12,083 bases of DNA from Ochromonadaceae sp. CCMP2298. Taxonomy: Eukaryota; Sar; Synurophyceae; Ochromonadales; Ochromonadaceae. The first letter of the stretch is position 1. Each line of letters starts with the position of its first letter. The translations under genes and the position numbers were made by a program. Location: NCBI GenBank assembly GCA_026770595.1, contig MU634456.1:1-12083 (forward strand), read 5' to 3'. Below, piece after piece: positions 1 to 7,635 of this stretch. The notes beneath the pieces are model-generated. The model saw nothing but the letters and a program-made list of their open reading frames with translations. It did no database searches and was not told the DNA's origin.

Positions 1-362
1 CAGGGACTGACCCACGACCTCCGAGGGCGGCACCATGCCCATAACCGAACTCTGCCAGCACGTTGAATTCGTCTGGCGTTCCGTTCAGCTCGAGGTTCGT
101 CGTGGGGCTCTGGGAGGAGTTTCGGCCATCCTGGAGATGGCGTGAGTAGGTGAAGGTGATGAGTAATAATGAATGTAATTCAAAAGAAATGAGAGCGACC
201 TATTTTCAGCACCTGCACTGTGCCGTCTTTTTGAATCTGCTGGACACTGCAGAAGTATGACCACCTCCACGGCGGCCAACAGACAAATTCACGTTCAAAT
301 ATGTCTTCCTTCGTGTCTTTCGACCGATAAGAAATGAATTTCGGGCCAAAACCAAAAGACAT
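1..362 (-). CDS. Partial gene, unidentified protein (two exons, continues past left edge)
   Basis: Read on the minus strand, an ATG at 362-360 opens a 50-codon exon (362-213) rich in aromatic residues, including the stretch CWPPWRWSYFC. It ends at CAG|GTGCTG. A plausible acceptor, CCATCTCCAG, lies at 140-131, and the next exon (130-1) continues in the same phase for 43 codons, including ELNGTPDEFNVLAEFGYGHG, to the window edge. The 82-base intron is pyrimidine-rich near its end and has CTCAC branch-like motifs. The donor GTGCTG is a poor match to GTRAGT, which is the weak point of the model. The frame is also open upstream of this ATG to about 445, so the true start may lie further up. I do not recognise the family. 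It is divergently arranged with the gene starting at 633. Confidence 0.4.
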
Positions 363-632
363 CGGCCGTCTTTTTTGGTCTTTTTGTCTTTCGTCCCAAA
401 CAAGAAACGACCTGATCCCCGAAAAGATCTCGGGGTTGAATTTCTACGCAATTCTGCGGCTGGTGCAGTGTTGTTGGAATACTTTACCATACTTCACTGG
501 AACCGTCGCTGTTGACAGGTGCAGTGGTTAAGGCGTAAAGTGCGTTAACGCAAACGAGCTCCAAGAGCGGCCACTGACGAACTCCAAGTTGCAACGTGCT
601 GCAAGTTTGCAAGCAGAGACCACTGTGGCGAG
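363..632. promoter_or_regulatory. Divergent intergenic region with palindrome and TTGCAA repeats
   Basis: This spacer separates the ATG codons of two divergently transcribed gene models, so it should hold both promoters. Visible elements are a perfect 10-bp palindrome GCGTTAACGC at 542-551 and two TTGCAA hexamers at 589-594 and 607-612, with a further TGCAAG at 600-605 between them. No convincing TATA box is seen. The promoter role is inferred from gene arrangement. The palindrome and repeats are seen directly. Confidence 0.3.
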
Positions 633-2734
633 ATGAGCTCACCCCGATGCGCAACTAAGCCGCCATCCAAGCGAGCTGTGGGGAGGTGAGTGCGCAGCAG
701 CTGCAGCAGCGACGATCTATTTTCCCCATGCCTAACTGTCCACCCTCTTCCTTTATTCGATGCAGCGCCTATGGGTCTGCAGCTGATGTTGCTGGCTCAG
801 GTGCCACGAGGAGCAAGTCTAGACCCACGAGTGGCACCACTGCCACTACTGGTGCCAGCGCTTCTGTGGGCAAGAAGCGCCTCTCCCTGGGCATGCCCTC
901 CGCAGTCCCCACCTCCGCATCAAGCACGGGCGCAAGGAGCACGGACGGGGGCACGGGAGGTGCGGGGGGGTCGGTGTCGAGGTCGGGGGTCGCAAGGCGC
1001 AAAGGCACCAAAGCCCGACGCGAAGAAAGTTCAGATAGAGATAGGGTAGATAGGGTTGATGCCGGTAGGGTGGATAGGGCAGATAGGGATAGGGCAGAGA
1101 GGGACCTGGCGGCTGTGGTTGCGACCTACCAGCGCGCAGTGACGGACCACCTAACGGGTCTCACGGCTGTGCTATTGAGGGCCTCCGGGATGCGCACGTT
1201 TCACGACCCTGCCTCTCTGGAGGGACAGGTGGGGGCTAGGGCTGCGGTGCAGGTGCAGGAGGAGCTGGCCGCGGTGGTGGCAAAGCTGACGCAGGTAAGG
1301 CATTGTATAGTTTCTGCTTGAGGTACTGTGACTCACCTTCCTGCTCTCTGCTCTACTCTCTGCTCTACTCTCTGCTCTACTCTCTGCTTTACTCTCTGCG
1401 CTACTTCGCAGCTACAAGGCTCCTCCGCCCACCACCCCACAGCAGCTATGTGCTACCTGCTCTCCCGCCTGGTCGCAGAGGTGCACGACGCAGTGTTCAC
1501 TGGAGAGAGGCAGGCCATAGCGACCATCAAAAACCAGCAGTGCGCCACACTGCAGCAGGCAGAGGTGCTGAGGGCAGACCTCACCCGCAGACTGGCCCGC
1601 AACGAGCAAACCATCCTGGTCCTGCAGGCGGAGCGCGCGCACACAGAGTTCAAGAACAAGTCCCTCGTACGTACTGTGGAATTGCTCTCTACGGAGCTGG
1701 AGAGCTGCAGCTCCAACCTGACGGACCAGCAGCAAAGGGGGGTGCTGATGCAGATCCAGGGGCTGGATTATAAGGGGGAGGTGGACAGGGCGTGCGGGAA
1801 AATCGTGCAGTCGGTGACGGCCAGATTGGGTTTTGTCCCCGCGTCCATCTTGCAGCAGGTGACGCAGCTGAAGGCGTTAAAGGTACGTACAATGTAGACG
1901 TAGACGCTATATGTAGACGCTATACCAAGAGGGTAGAAGGGAGAAGGGAGAAGGGAGAAGGGGGACACAGAACAATCTTGTTGTTATTTCTACTCCTCAT
2001 ATCGACTTTCTCTCTCTATCGCTCTGTCTTTATCTCTCTCTTTATGTCTTCCTCTGCCTCTCTTCCCCCCCCCCCACCTCCATCCATCGGGGAATATGGG
2101 AACATGGGAACATCTGCAGCCCCCAGGCGATGCAAACTTCGACAAGCTGCTGGAGCATACCCGGCGCAGGAGCAGCAGCAGCTCGGATGGCCTCTCGCCC
2201 AGGCCGCCTAGGTCGGAGCGGCGCAGGAGCGTCAGCTCGGACGGCTACGGCGCTAATTATGGGCGGTCGCCGCCCCCCGTACGCCCAAGTGATAGCGCAG
2301 GCGCAGGCCCAGCCTTTCTCGACGAAGACAGAAATTCCACCTTTGCCTCGGCTGTAAGTGAGACAGCTCTGCGAGAGAGCGAGAGCGTAGCATCTGCCAG
2401 AACCACCACCTCCACCACCGCGGTGGTGCCCCTGGACGAGTTCGATACCCTCTTCCGCTCCCCTTCCACCCCCCTCGACCTGCAGAGGCGACAGGCGTTG
2501 CTAAAGTCCCTCTTTCCTGACGGTCTGTCTCTCGAAAAGACCACCAGTATTGCGGGCATTAGCATGGACGAGGCGGGGGAGGAGAAAGCGGACCAGGGGC
2601 CCCAGAACGAGGGGGTAGAGGAGGAAGAGGACGGGCCGAGTGGGAGCGGGGACGGGAACGGTGACGGTGAAGTAGAGGAGGACGAGGACGGGAGCAGTGA
2701 GAGAAAGAATCGGACATTGTGGATCGGTTTCTAA
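633..2734 (+). CDS. Unknown coiled-coil protein with Asp-Arg repeat and acidic tail (4 exons, 555 aa)
   Basis: Exons 633-685, 766-1294, 1412-1882 and 2120-2734 join in frame (1668 bases, stop TAA 2732-2734). Donors are GTGAGT, GTAAGG and GTACGT. Acceptors are GATGCAG, CTTCGCAG and CATCTGCAG, each the first AG after a pyrimidine tract. ATG 633 is the only start that joins cleanly to exon 2. The protein has a low-complexity Ser/Thr/Gly/Ala/Arg region (about 20-105), a charged Asp-Arg-x repeat (108-131), a helical stretch (131-194), a probable coiled coil rich in Glu, Gln, Leu and Arg (about 205-330), an RRRS/poly-Ser segment (366-403) with basophilic-kinase-like RRRS sites, and a Glu/Asp-rich tail (502-543). 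No catalytic domain, signal peptide or membrane segment is visible. A scaffold or cytoskeletal role is possible but unsupported. A GTAAGT inside exon 4 (2352-2357) could be an alternative donor. Confidence 0.72.
1344..1403 (+). repeat. 12-bp tandem repeat forming the pyrimidine tract of an intron
   Basis: Five units of CTCTCTGCTCTA, the last two with one substitution each, run almost to the CTTCGCAG acceptor of intron 2 (1295-1411) of the upstream coiled-coil gene. The repeat supplies practically the whole polypyrimidine tract, so copy-number changes would alter the distance from branch point to acceptor. Confidence 0.9.
1931..1965 (+). repeat. 7-bp GGGAGAA tandem repeat in intron 3
   Basis: Three exact GGGAGAA units follow one unit with an extra T, inside the 237-base intron 1883-2119. 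Just before it a 11-bp direct repeat, TAGACGCTATA, occurs at 1901-1911 and 1914-1924. The purine run is followed by a long pyrimidine run (about 1979-2088), so the intron has opposite strand-composition bias in its two halves. Confidence 0.8.
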
Positions 2735-3021
2735 TGTCCCAATTTAAGTTTGAAGTTTGAAGTTTGAGGTGAGGTGAGAGAGAATGCAATAGATAATTAT
2801 TCTCCTAATTATAAGTATTTGGACAGTGAAATCAGTAATATTTAAGGCCAAAAAAGAATGCGTTGGTATAACGAATTTATATTACCATTGTAATTACCAC
2901 CCCCCAAACACTCAAAACTCAATAGTCTAATTGACAGACCTCCACGACTAGGACCCACCTTACCCCACCTTCTCACTCCATACTCTGTACCCCATACTGA
3001 CATTCCCAGTATCAGCTAGGC
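2735..3021. other. Convergent intergenic spacer, AT-rich
   Basis: This spacer lies between the 3' ends of the coiled-coil gene (plus) and the SET-like gene (minus). It starts with tandem AAGTTTG units (about 2743-2767), then an AT-rich stretch (2788-2900). It presumably holds both polyadenylation regions, but no AATAAA is present. No coding potential was seen. Confidence 0.5.
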
Positions 3022-3836
3022 TCAGCACCACCGCACCTCCTCGCCCGATTGTGGCGTCGCCGCCGCCCACTGCACTATACCCGCCGCCGCTGCTGCTGCC
3101 GCCACCGCCTCGGCCGCTGCGATCACCACAATGGACGCCTTCCTACCCTTGTGGCTGCTCATCGCACTGGTCGCCGCTGTAGAGACAAGAATAAGAGTGA
3201 GAGAGTAAGTACACGTGGAAGCGATTATTCAGCATATGCGATACTGTGCGACCGCTCTACTGCCCTACTTCCCTACTGCTACCGGTACTGCCGTACGGCC
3301 CTACTGCTTTTCTGTATTCCTCCATAAGTATTAGCTCACCTATGTGGTTCGACCCAAACGCTTGCGTCAGCTTCTCGTCAATGAGGATATCGCGCTCAGC
3401 GAATATTTCGAATCTGTCTTGGTCGAAGTAGCGAACCATCTTCGTGTTCGGCCTCTGGGAGGGGGTGTAGAAGCTGCTGCAGCCGCTCCCCGTGGCCCAG
3501 ACAGTTCCGTCCTCGCTCCAGCTGAAAACGAACGGATTCTCATCCCCGTCCACGTTTTTGAGACGGCGTATGATTCCATACTCCACGATATCACCCCTAC
3601 TTATAGAGCAGGCTGCATAGGCACCGTCTATGACCATAACCTTACTGCAGTCAATCTGGAAGGGGGCATGGAAGAAGTAGATCAGCATTCACAGAGGAAA
3701 TTCATAAGAGATGGGATGGGATGGGTTCAGAACTCACCCTTGAAACCGGGCCATCTGACTTCGACTGCTGCTTCGCCTCCGCGAACGTCTCTCCTTTGAA
3801 CTCAGACTTGCATTCTCCTCCTCCTTTCGCTTCCAT
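3022..3836 (-). CDS. SET-domain-like protein, 189 aa, 3 exons
   Basis: Minus-strand exons 3836-3738, 3655-3340 and 3176-3022 join in frame (570 bases, stop TGA). Donors are GTGAGT and GTGAGC. Acceptors CCCCCTTCCAG and TTGTCTCTACAG are strong. Residues 40-133 follow the order of a compact SET fold, as in lysine methyltransferases. There is a DGAYAACSISRGDIVEYG strand (resembling GxGVFA..I.KGE.IxEY), then VWATGSGCSSFY..S..PN (89-103, resembling the FxNHSxxPN cofactor/substrate segment), then RFEIFAERDILIDEKLTQAF (114-133, resembling A.RDI..GEELTxxY). The usual NHS is TPS, and the terminal catalytic Tyr position is Phe133. The third exon adds a KGRK motif and an Ala-rich hydrophobic helix (about 152-178), possibly a membrane anchor. 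The N-terminal exon is charged and looks disordered. The assignment to SET rests on motif order only. Methyltransferase activity is uncertain. Confidence 0.68.
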
Positions 3837-4005
3837 CGTTCCTGCAGCTGAAGCAATTGAGCAAACAGTGGCCTTCAAGGGAAGACCAATCCTAAAAACC
3901 TTTTAGGAACATGCTGTCAGACCATGAGGCAGGCACAGAACGGATTGCTGGCTGCAGACACAGGGAGAGTACCGGTAGGGTTCAGTTTTGGAGTTCCAGG
4001 AGTTG

Positions 4006-4034
4006 TTTGAAATGGGGAAAATCCCCATTTCAAA
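4006..4034. repeat. Perfect 13-bp inverted repeat with 3-base loop
   Basis: TTTGAAATGGGGA (4006-4018) is followed by AAA and its exact reverse complement TCCCCATTTCAAA (4022-4034). Weaker symmetry may extend outwards (GTACC about 35-40 bases outside on each side), suggesting a decayed palindromic element. It lies upstream of the SET-like gene's start and contains no gene. Confidence 0.85.
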
Positions 4035-4123
4035 AACACCCAACTTCAACTGGGATTTTAGGACTTGGTATGGTACCGTTCGCATTAAAAACCTCACAAA
4101 AATTGGGACTTCCTTTTCTGGAC

Positions 4124-4180
4124 TATCCTTTTCTGGATAATATTATAAACCCAACAAAACCCACCAAAACCCACCATATT
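4124..4180. repeat. Short direct repeats and A/C-rich tract
   Basis: CCTTTTCTGGA begins just before this interval and recurs after a 4-base spacer (within 4112-4138). It is followed by several imperfect AAAACCCACC units (about 4149-4175). Low-complexity spacer of unknown role. Confidence 0.6.
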
Positions 4181-4188
4181 TCAAGTGG

Positions 4189-4574
4189 GTGCCATTTGGC
4201 AGCATCGATGATTCAGAGCAAACCATCGACGATTTGCGGGAGTACCACTCGATTCTGCAGGCACCGCACACACGCACAGGCGCCCGAGGTGCACTCGTTT
4301 CTATTCATTCTGGATCTGCACTCATCCACCCCACCTCCGCTGTCTGGCTCGGGCGGTCGGGGAGCTGGGAGCTGCAAGCTTGGAGCTGGGAGGTGCCGCG
4401 ATCGAAGCCACGAAGGAGGAGATGAAGACAGGTTAGGCGCGTTTATTTACAAAATAACATTGCATTTATAAAGCTCTAATTCGCTGTTTCTAGCTCTCTA
4501 CAGGGTCCGCGGACTGGTGGCTGCTGGTCACGGGGAGAGGAGCTGAGAGGTGCAGTGCGAGGGAGTCTGCGTAG
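4189..4574 (+). other. Possible coding exons of a short or disrupted gene
   Basis: Three pieces look more protein-like than expected by chance. From 4189 one frame reads VPFGSIDDSEQTIDDLREYH. In a different frame, the bases up to 4431 read ELGAASLELGGAAIEATKEE followed by a donor G|GTTAGG. An acceptor CTCTACAG ends at 4503 and gives an in-frame 71-base continuation containing DWWLLVTGRG, with a stop at 4572-4574. The 72-base intron model (4432-4503) is reasonable. The link between the first and second frames is not resolved and no clear start is seen. This may be a real small gene, a decayed one, or chance. The transposon lies about 160 bases downstream. Confidence 0.25.
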
Positions 4575-4735
4575 AGAGGGCGAGAGAGGGGAGTGTGGGA
4601 TAGGGTGGTGAGAGAGTGGAGAGAGTGGAGAGAGGTTGAGGTTGAGGTAGAGGGAGAGGGGGTGGGGCTAGGAGAGAGAGTGAGGTAGAGCGGGAGAGGG
4701 AGCGGGAGGGGGGGGGGGGGCTAGGAGAGAGGAGG
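4560..4735 (+). repeat. Purine-rich low-complexity tract abutting the transposon
   Basis: This is about 175 bases of nearly pure A/G on the plus strand, with GAGAGAGTGGA-like units, GGTTGA repeats and a run of 13 G at 4708-4720. Such homopurine tracts can form triplex or G-quadruplex structures. It is the immediate left flank of the mobile element. Confidence 0.8.
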
Positions 4736-4776
4736 GCTGGGCACAAGCTGTCACACGGGCACAAGCTGTCACAAAA
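4736..4776 (+). repeat. Left terminal inverted repeat with two tandem 18-bp units
   Basis: Units GGGCACAAGCTGTCACAC (4739-4756) and GGGCACAAGCTGTCACAA (4757-4774) differ only in the last base. The whole 41 bp is the exact reverse complement of 7636-7676. The tandem units are likely transposase or accessory-protein binding sites, two per end. Confidence 0.95.
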
Positions 4777-4797
4777 AACAGTCGAAACAGCTTCTCA

Positions 4798-5358
4798 ATG
4801 TGGCCAACAGCAGCTTCACCAGCCCACACAACTGAGCAACCCTGCACAGTGCCCACGCCAAACCGCAGAGAGATGTCCTTGGAATGCCCTTGGGCGACTT
4901 TCAACGCGGCGACGTTGTCGGCGGAGCAGATGTTCTGGCTGGCGGACACGATCACCGCGGGACGCAGCACCGCGGTCGCACTCGCCAGACTGGTGGGTCT
5001 GAAGCCCAGGCTGCTCTATAAACTGGTCAATCGCGCCAAGTATAAGAAGACTATGATGTCCCGTACCGGCCGAGTCAATCTCCTGGACAAGCACTCGATC
5101 GGCAGGATCAAGTGGCTGGTCGCCGCCTCGCCCCTCTCGATCACTGATGCACAGATCCTCGAGAATATTGACATGGAGTACCAAAAGACGGCGGGCAGGC
5201 GCCGCCTGGACCCAGCCTCTCTTAAGCCTCTCTCCCGGCGGTCCAGCAAGCGCTATCTTGGCCAGTTTCTCGCTTTCAAGGCCCTGGTGAATTCTGCTGA
5301 CGGCCCCTCCCTGGCCGAGCTTCTCACCGCCGACGACTCGCCACCCATTGTGGGGTGA
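4798..5358 (+). CDS. Transposon accessory protein: stand-alone DNA-binding relative of the transposase N-terminus, 186 aa
   Basis: ATG 4798 lies 21 bases inside the left inverted repeat, and a second possible start is Met26 (4873). The protein lacks any DDE catalytic region. Residues 40-155 align by eye with transposase residues 20-136. Shared points are an opening Leu-(Thr/Ser) helix, a helix-turn-helix-like segment (GLKPRLLYKL here, NLQTRSLYRY there), a TGR hinge (90-92 here, 74-76 there), and most clearly KTAGRRRLDPASLKPLSRR (130-148) against KTAAKRGRDPGRVKPISRR. It probably binds the 18-bp terminal units as a cofactor, repressor or targeting subunit. The function is inferred. The stop follows GTGGGG|TGA, where GTGAGC would also serve as a splice donor, so a longer spliced form is possible. 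It is convergent with the transposase gene, with a 178-base gap (5359-5536) that contains no gene. Confidence 0.75.
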   Translation: MWPTAASPAHTTEQPCTVPTPNRREMSLECPWATFNAATLSAEQMFWLADTITAGRSTAVALARLVGLKPRLLYKLVNRAKYKKTMMSRTGRVNLLDKHSIGRIKWLVAASPLSITDAQILENIDMEYQKTAGRRRLDPASLKPLSRRSSKRYLGQFLAFKALVNSADGPSLAELLTADDSPPIVG

Positions 5359-5536
5359 GCACACCAAATAAGACATAGGATTCATTGTACATGTATTCGT
5401 TAACGTATTTAGCACGTTTCCCCCCTGTGTATCTAGCCCTAGTACCACTGTAGTGGGCTGCACAGCTCAAATTTTCATGTGCACATTGTAAGTATAAATT
5501 GCACAGTATAATGCACATATTCTCTCCCTAGCTACT

Positions 5537-7555
5537 CTACTTGTGCTTCTGCTTCTTTGCAGGAGGTCCCAGTGTCGCCTTGGCTGCTGCCTTCTCCGCT
5601 ACCTTGGCCTGCTTGTCGGCCTCCACCTGCCGTTTCTTGATGAACGCGGCCACCTCCTTGTCCCACGCCTTGGCCTCACGGGCAAGGTCCTTTGCGTCCT
5701 CGGCCCACTCCAGCCTCCACTCCTTAACGACATCCTTGTTCCTCTTGCTGTTCTCCTCGAGCCCCATCTCCTTGTTGTGCTTCCTTATCTGCTGTCGGCC
5801 TCTGTGTCTGCCGCCGTTGAGGAATATGGAGCGCCTACGGCAGGTCGTGAGGCTGTCCTTGCTGCTGTTCTTGTTGTTGCGGATGTTGAACTCCTCGAAG
5901 TCCTTGTCGAAGAGCTCGGATTCCTCTCCGATGAGCGCAGACAAGGCTGGTAGGACGCTCTTGATGTGGTCCGACTCCTCCAGCAGGATCGCCGTCTTGC
6001 ACGACGCTAGGATTTGGTCTGTGCTATAGGGGTAGATCCCACACAGCTGGAAGCTCTCCTTGATCATATTGCACTTCATCGTCAGCTGTAGAGCGTAGTT
6101 GACGCGCAGTAGACCGTAGAGCGCCATCTTGATGTGCGCGGCCTTCATGGTCTTGACGTCGAGAATCTTCAGCGCCTCGTCCCTCTTCTCGATGTCGTCC
6201 GCGCTCCAGGTGTCGTCGGGCTCTTCCTCGCTCCCCTCCTCCTCCTCCACAGGGGCGGCTGCGTCGGTCGGTGCCAGGCCCAGGCGGGCAAGCTCTTTGT
6301 CGCGTTTCTTCTTCTTCATCCTGTGGACGTGCTCCTTCAGGCACTCAGAAATCTTGCCCAGCAGATACTTGTCCCCGCTGACGTCTTTGTCCGAAATGTT
6401 CCGATTCGCCGTCTTGGGTCCCTTGAAGACTTTGCCGCGGTCACAGGGCTGCGTGATCTCCGTCGTGGAACCCGGCGGTTTACCGACCACGATGTGGGCC
6501 GCATCCAGCTGTGCGAGCATATCGGCGTCCTCGAATATCTTGATCTGAATGGGCTCCCCGTCCAGCTGAAACCAGGCAGTCTCATCCGCCGGGAGGTCGA
6601 AGTGGTCCCGGGTCGCCTCGGTGAAGGGGATAAGGACTTTCTCGTTGTACCACTTGTAGAACGCGAGGTTGCAGCCTCGAGTCTTGCAGAAGACTAAGTA
6701 GCCGGTGCCCCCGAGAGTGGGGGAGACCGAGAGGCCCTTCACCTCGTGCACGTCGATCTCGTCCTCGTCCATGCTGTCGTCTGCGAGTACGTACACCGGG
6801 TTTGCCGCGTAACCCGCCGCCGACATGAGCATGTAGTACTTGATGAAAAAGGCGGTGATCCCGGCGTCGGATTTCTCAGGAAGAACCTTCAGCGGACCTT
6901 TCTTCAGCATATCCTTTTTGTCGTCCGTCTTGTACTTGATCTGAATCTTGCCCTTCGTGTCGTAGCCCACCTGGAACTGGGTGGCGTCCATGTTCAGGAT
7001 CAGCTCTGGGGCGGTCTGGCACTCCTCCACCATGTGCTGGTTCATCGCGGCAAAGGACACAGCATTCCTGACGTCGGAGATGGCCGTGGCGCGCGCCGTA
7101 GTGGTGGGCTCTGCGTTCCCGGTATCGATCCCCTCCCTGATCTCCACGCGCGCGAGGGTCCGCCGGGAAATTGGCTTGACCCTCCCAGGATCACGCCCAC
7201 GCTTCGCAGCGGTCTTCTTCGCGGCTTCCTGCAGTTCAAATTTCCAATTAGCCGTCCTCACTTGGTAGTCATTCTCTTGCAGGGCAGCCGTAGCAACGTC
7301 CATATATTCAGGATCAATATTAGGAGGCCGCCCGGTGTTGGGAAAGAGGACGGAGTTCTTCAGCCAGGCATCTTGGTAGCGATAGAGCGAGCGCGTCTGC
7401 AGGTTGTATTTTTCTTGGAGCTTCTTGCGGGTGTCAGGTCCGAGGGCGGCCTCGGCCATTTGACGACCCAGGGAGCGCTTCTCGTCGACCGTGAGATCGA
7501 TCCCGCCGAGATCCCGCCGAATTCTGCCTTCAACTCGATTCGGATCCGCTCGCAT
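5537..7555 (-). CDS. DDE transposase, pogo/Tc1-mariner-like, 672 aa
   Basis: This single uninterrupted reading frame starts 80 bases inside the right inverted repeat. The N-terminus (20-136) carries two helix-turn-helix-like segments (about 28-66 and 75-135) for binding the ends. The catalytic core matches the DDE_1/pogo pattern. Asp190 sits in LILNMDATQF (like NMDETGF). Asp332 sits in WFQLDGE. Asp372 sits in PPGSTTEITQPCDRGKVFK (like PPNTTHLLQPLDxGxFxxxK). There are 39 residues between the second and third Asp. Residues 497-510 (NMIKESFQLCGIYP) match the post-catalytic xxSFxxxGIxP element common in this group. An acidic insert (436-448) and a Lys/Glu-rich coiled C-terminus ending PPAKKQKHK, a likely nuclear localisation signal, follow. 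It should cut and join the element's ends in the nucleus. At 672 residues it is longer than a typical mariner transposase (about 340). Confidence 0.9.
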   Translation of the reverse strand: MRADPNRVEGRIRRDLGGIDLTVDEKRSLGRQMAEAALGPDTRKKLQEKYNLQTRSLYRYQDAWLKNSVLFPNTGRPPNIDPEYMDVATAALQENDYQVRTANWKFELQEAAKKTAAKRGRDPGRVKPISRRTLARVEIREGIDTGNAEPTTTARATAISDVRNAVSFAAMNQHMVEECQTAPELILNMDATQFQVGYDTKGKIQIKYKTDDKKDMLKKGPLKVLPEKSDAGITAFFIKYYMLMSAAGYAANPVYVLADDSMDEDEIDVHEVKGLSVSPTLGGTGYLVFCKTRGCNLAFYKWYNEKVLIPFTEATRDHFDLPADETAWFQLDGEPIQIKIFEDADMLAQLDAAHIVVGKPPGSTTEITQPCDRGKVFKGPKTANRNISDKDVSGDKYLLGKISECLKEHVHRMKKKKRDKELARLGLAPTDAAAPVEEEEGSEEEPDDTWSADDIEKRDEALKILDVKTMKAAHIKMALYGLLRVNYALQLTMKCNMIKESFQLCGIYPYSTDQILASCKTAILLEESDHIKSVLPALSALIGEESELFDKDFEEFNIRNNKNSSKDSLTTCRRRSIFLNGGRHRGRQQIRKHNKEMGLEENSKRNKDVVKEWRLEWAEDAKDLAREAKAWDKEVAAFIKKRQVEADKQAKVAEKAAAKATLGPPAKKQKHK

Positions 7556-7635
7556 CTTGGCCGGAGGTCGGGGTGGCTTCGAATTCGGATATTGAAATGA
7601 ATTGATAGATTGTGCCCATAATTGTTATTTTGTTA

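Noticed and set aside
1030-1108. Telomere-like repeat
   Set aside because: GATAGGG units are irregular, lie inside an exon that stays in frame, and do not match TTTAGGG or TTAGGG arrays.
3131-3204. Plus-strand signal-anchor-like peptide MDAFLPLWLLIALVAAVETR followed by a GTAAGT donor
   Set aside because: It overlaps the minus-strand last exon and intron of the SET-like gene, whose splice sites and frame agree across three exons. No plus-strand continuation exon could be found.
3344-3799. Plus-strand 151-codon frame
   Set aside because: It is antisense to the SET-like exon 2, which has family-like motifs on the minus strand.
4816-5463. Minus-strand 215-codon frame opposite the small transposon protein
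   Set aside because: The plus-strand frame matches the transposase N-terminus. The minus-strand frame is low in protein character and mirrors it.
5541-7600. Long plus-strand open frames (5541-6029, 6134-6697, 6746-7600)
   Set aside because: They lie antisense to the 672-residue transposase and arise from its GC-biased codons. None has recognisable motifs, and the minus-strand frame carries the DDE signature.
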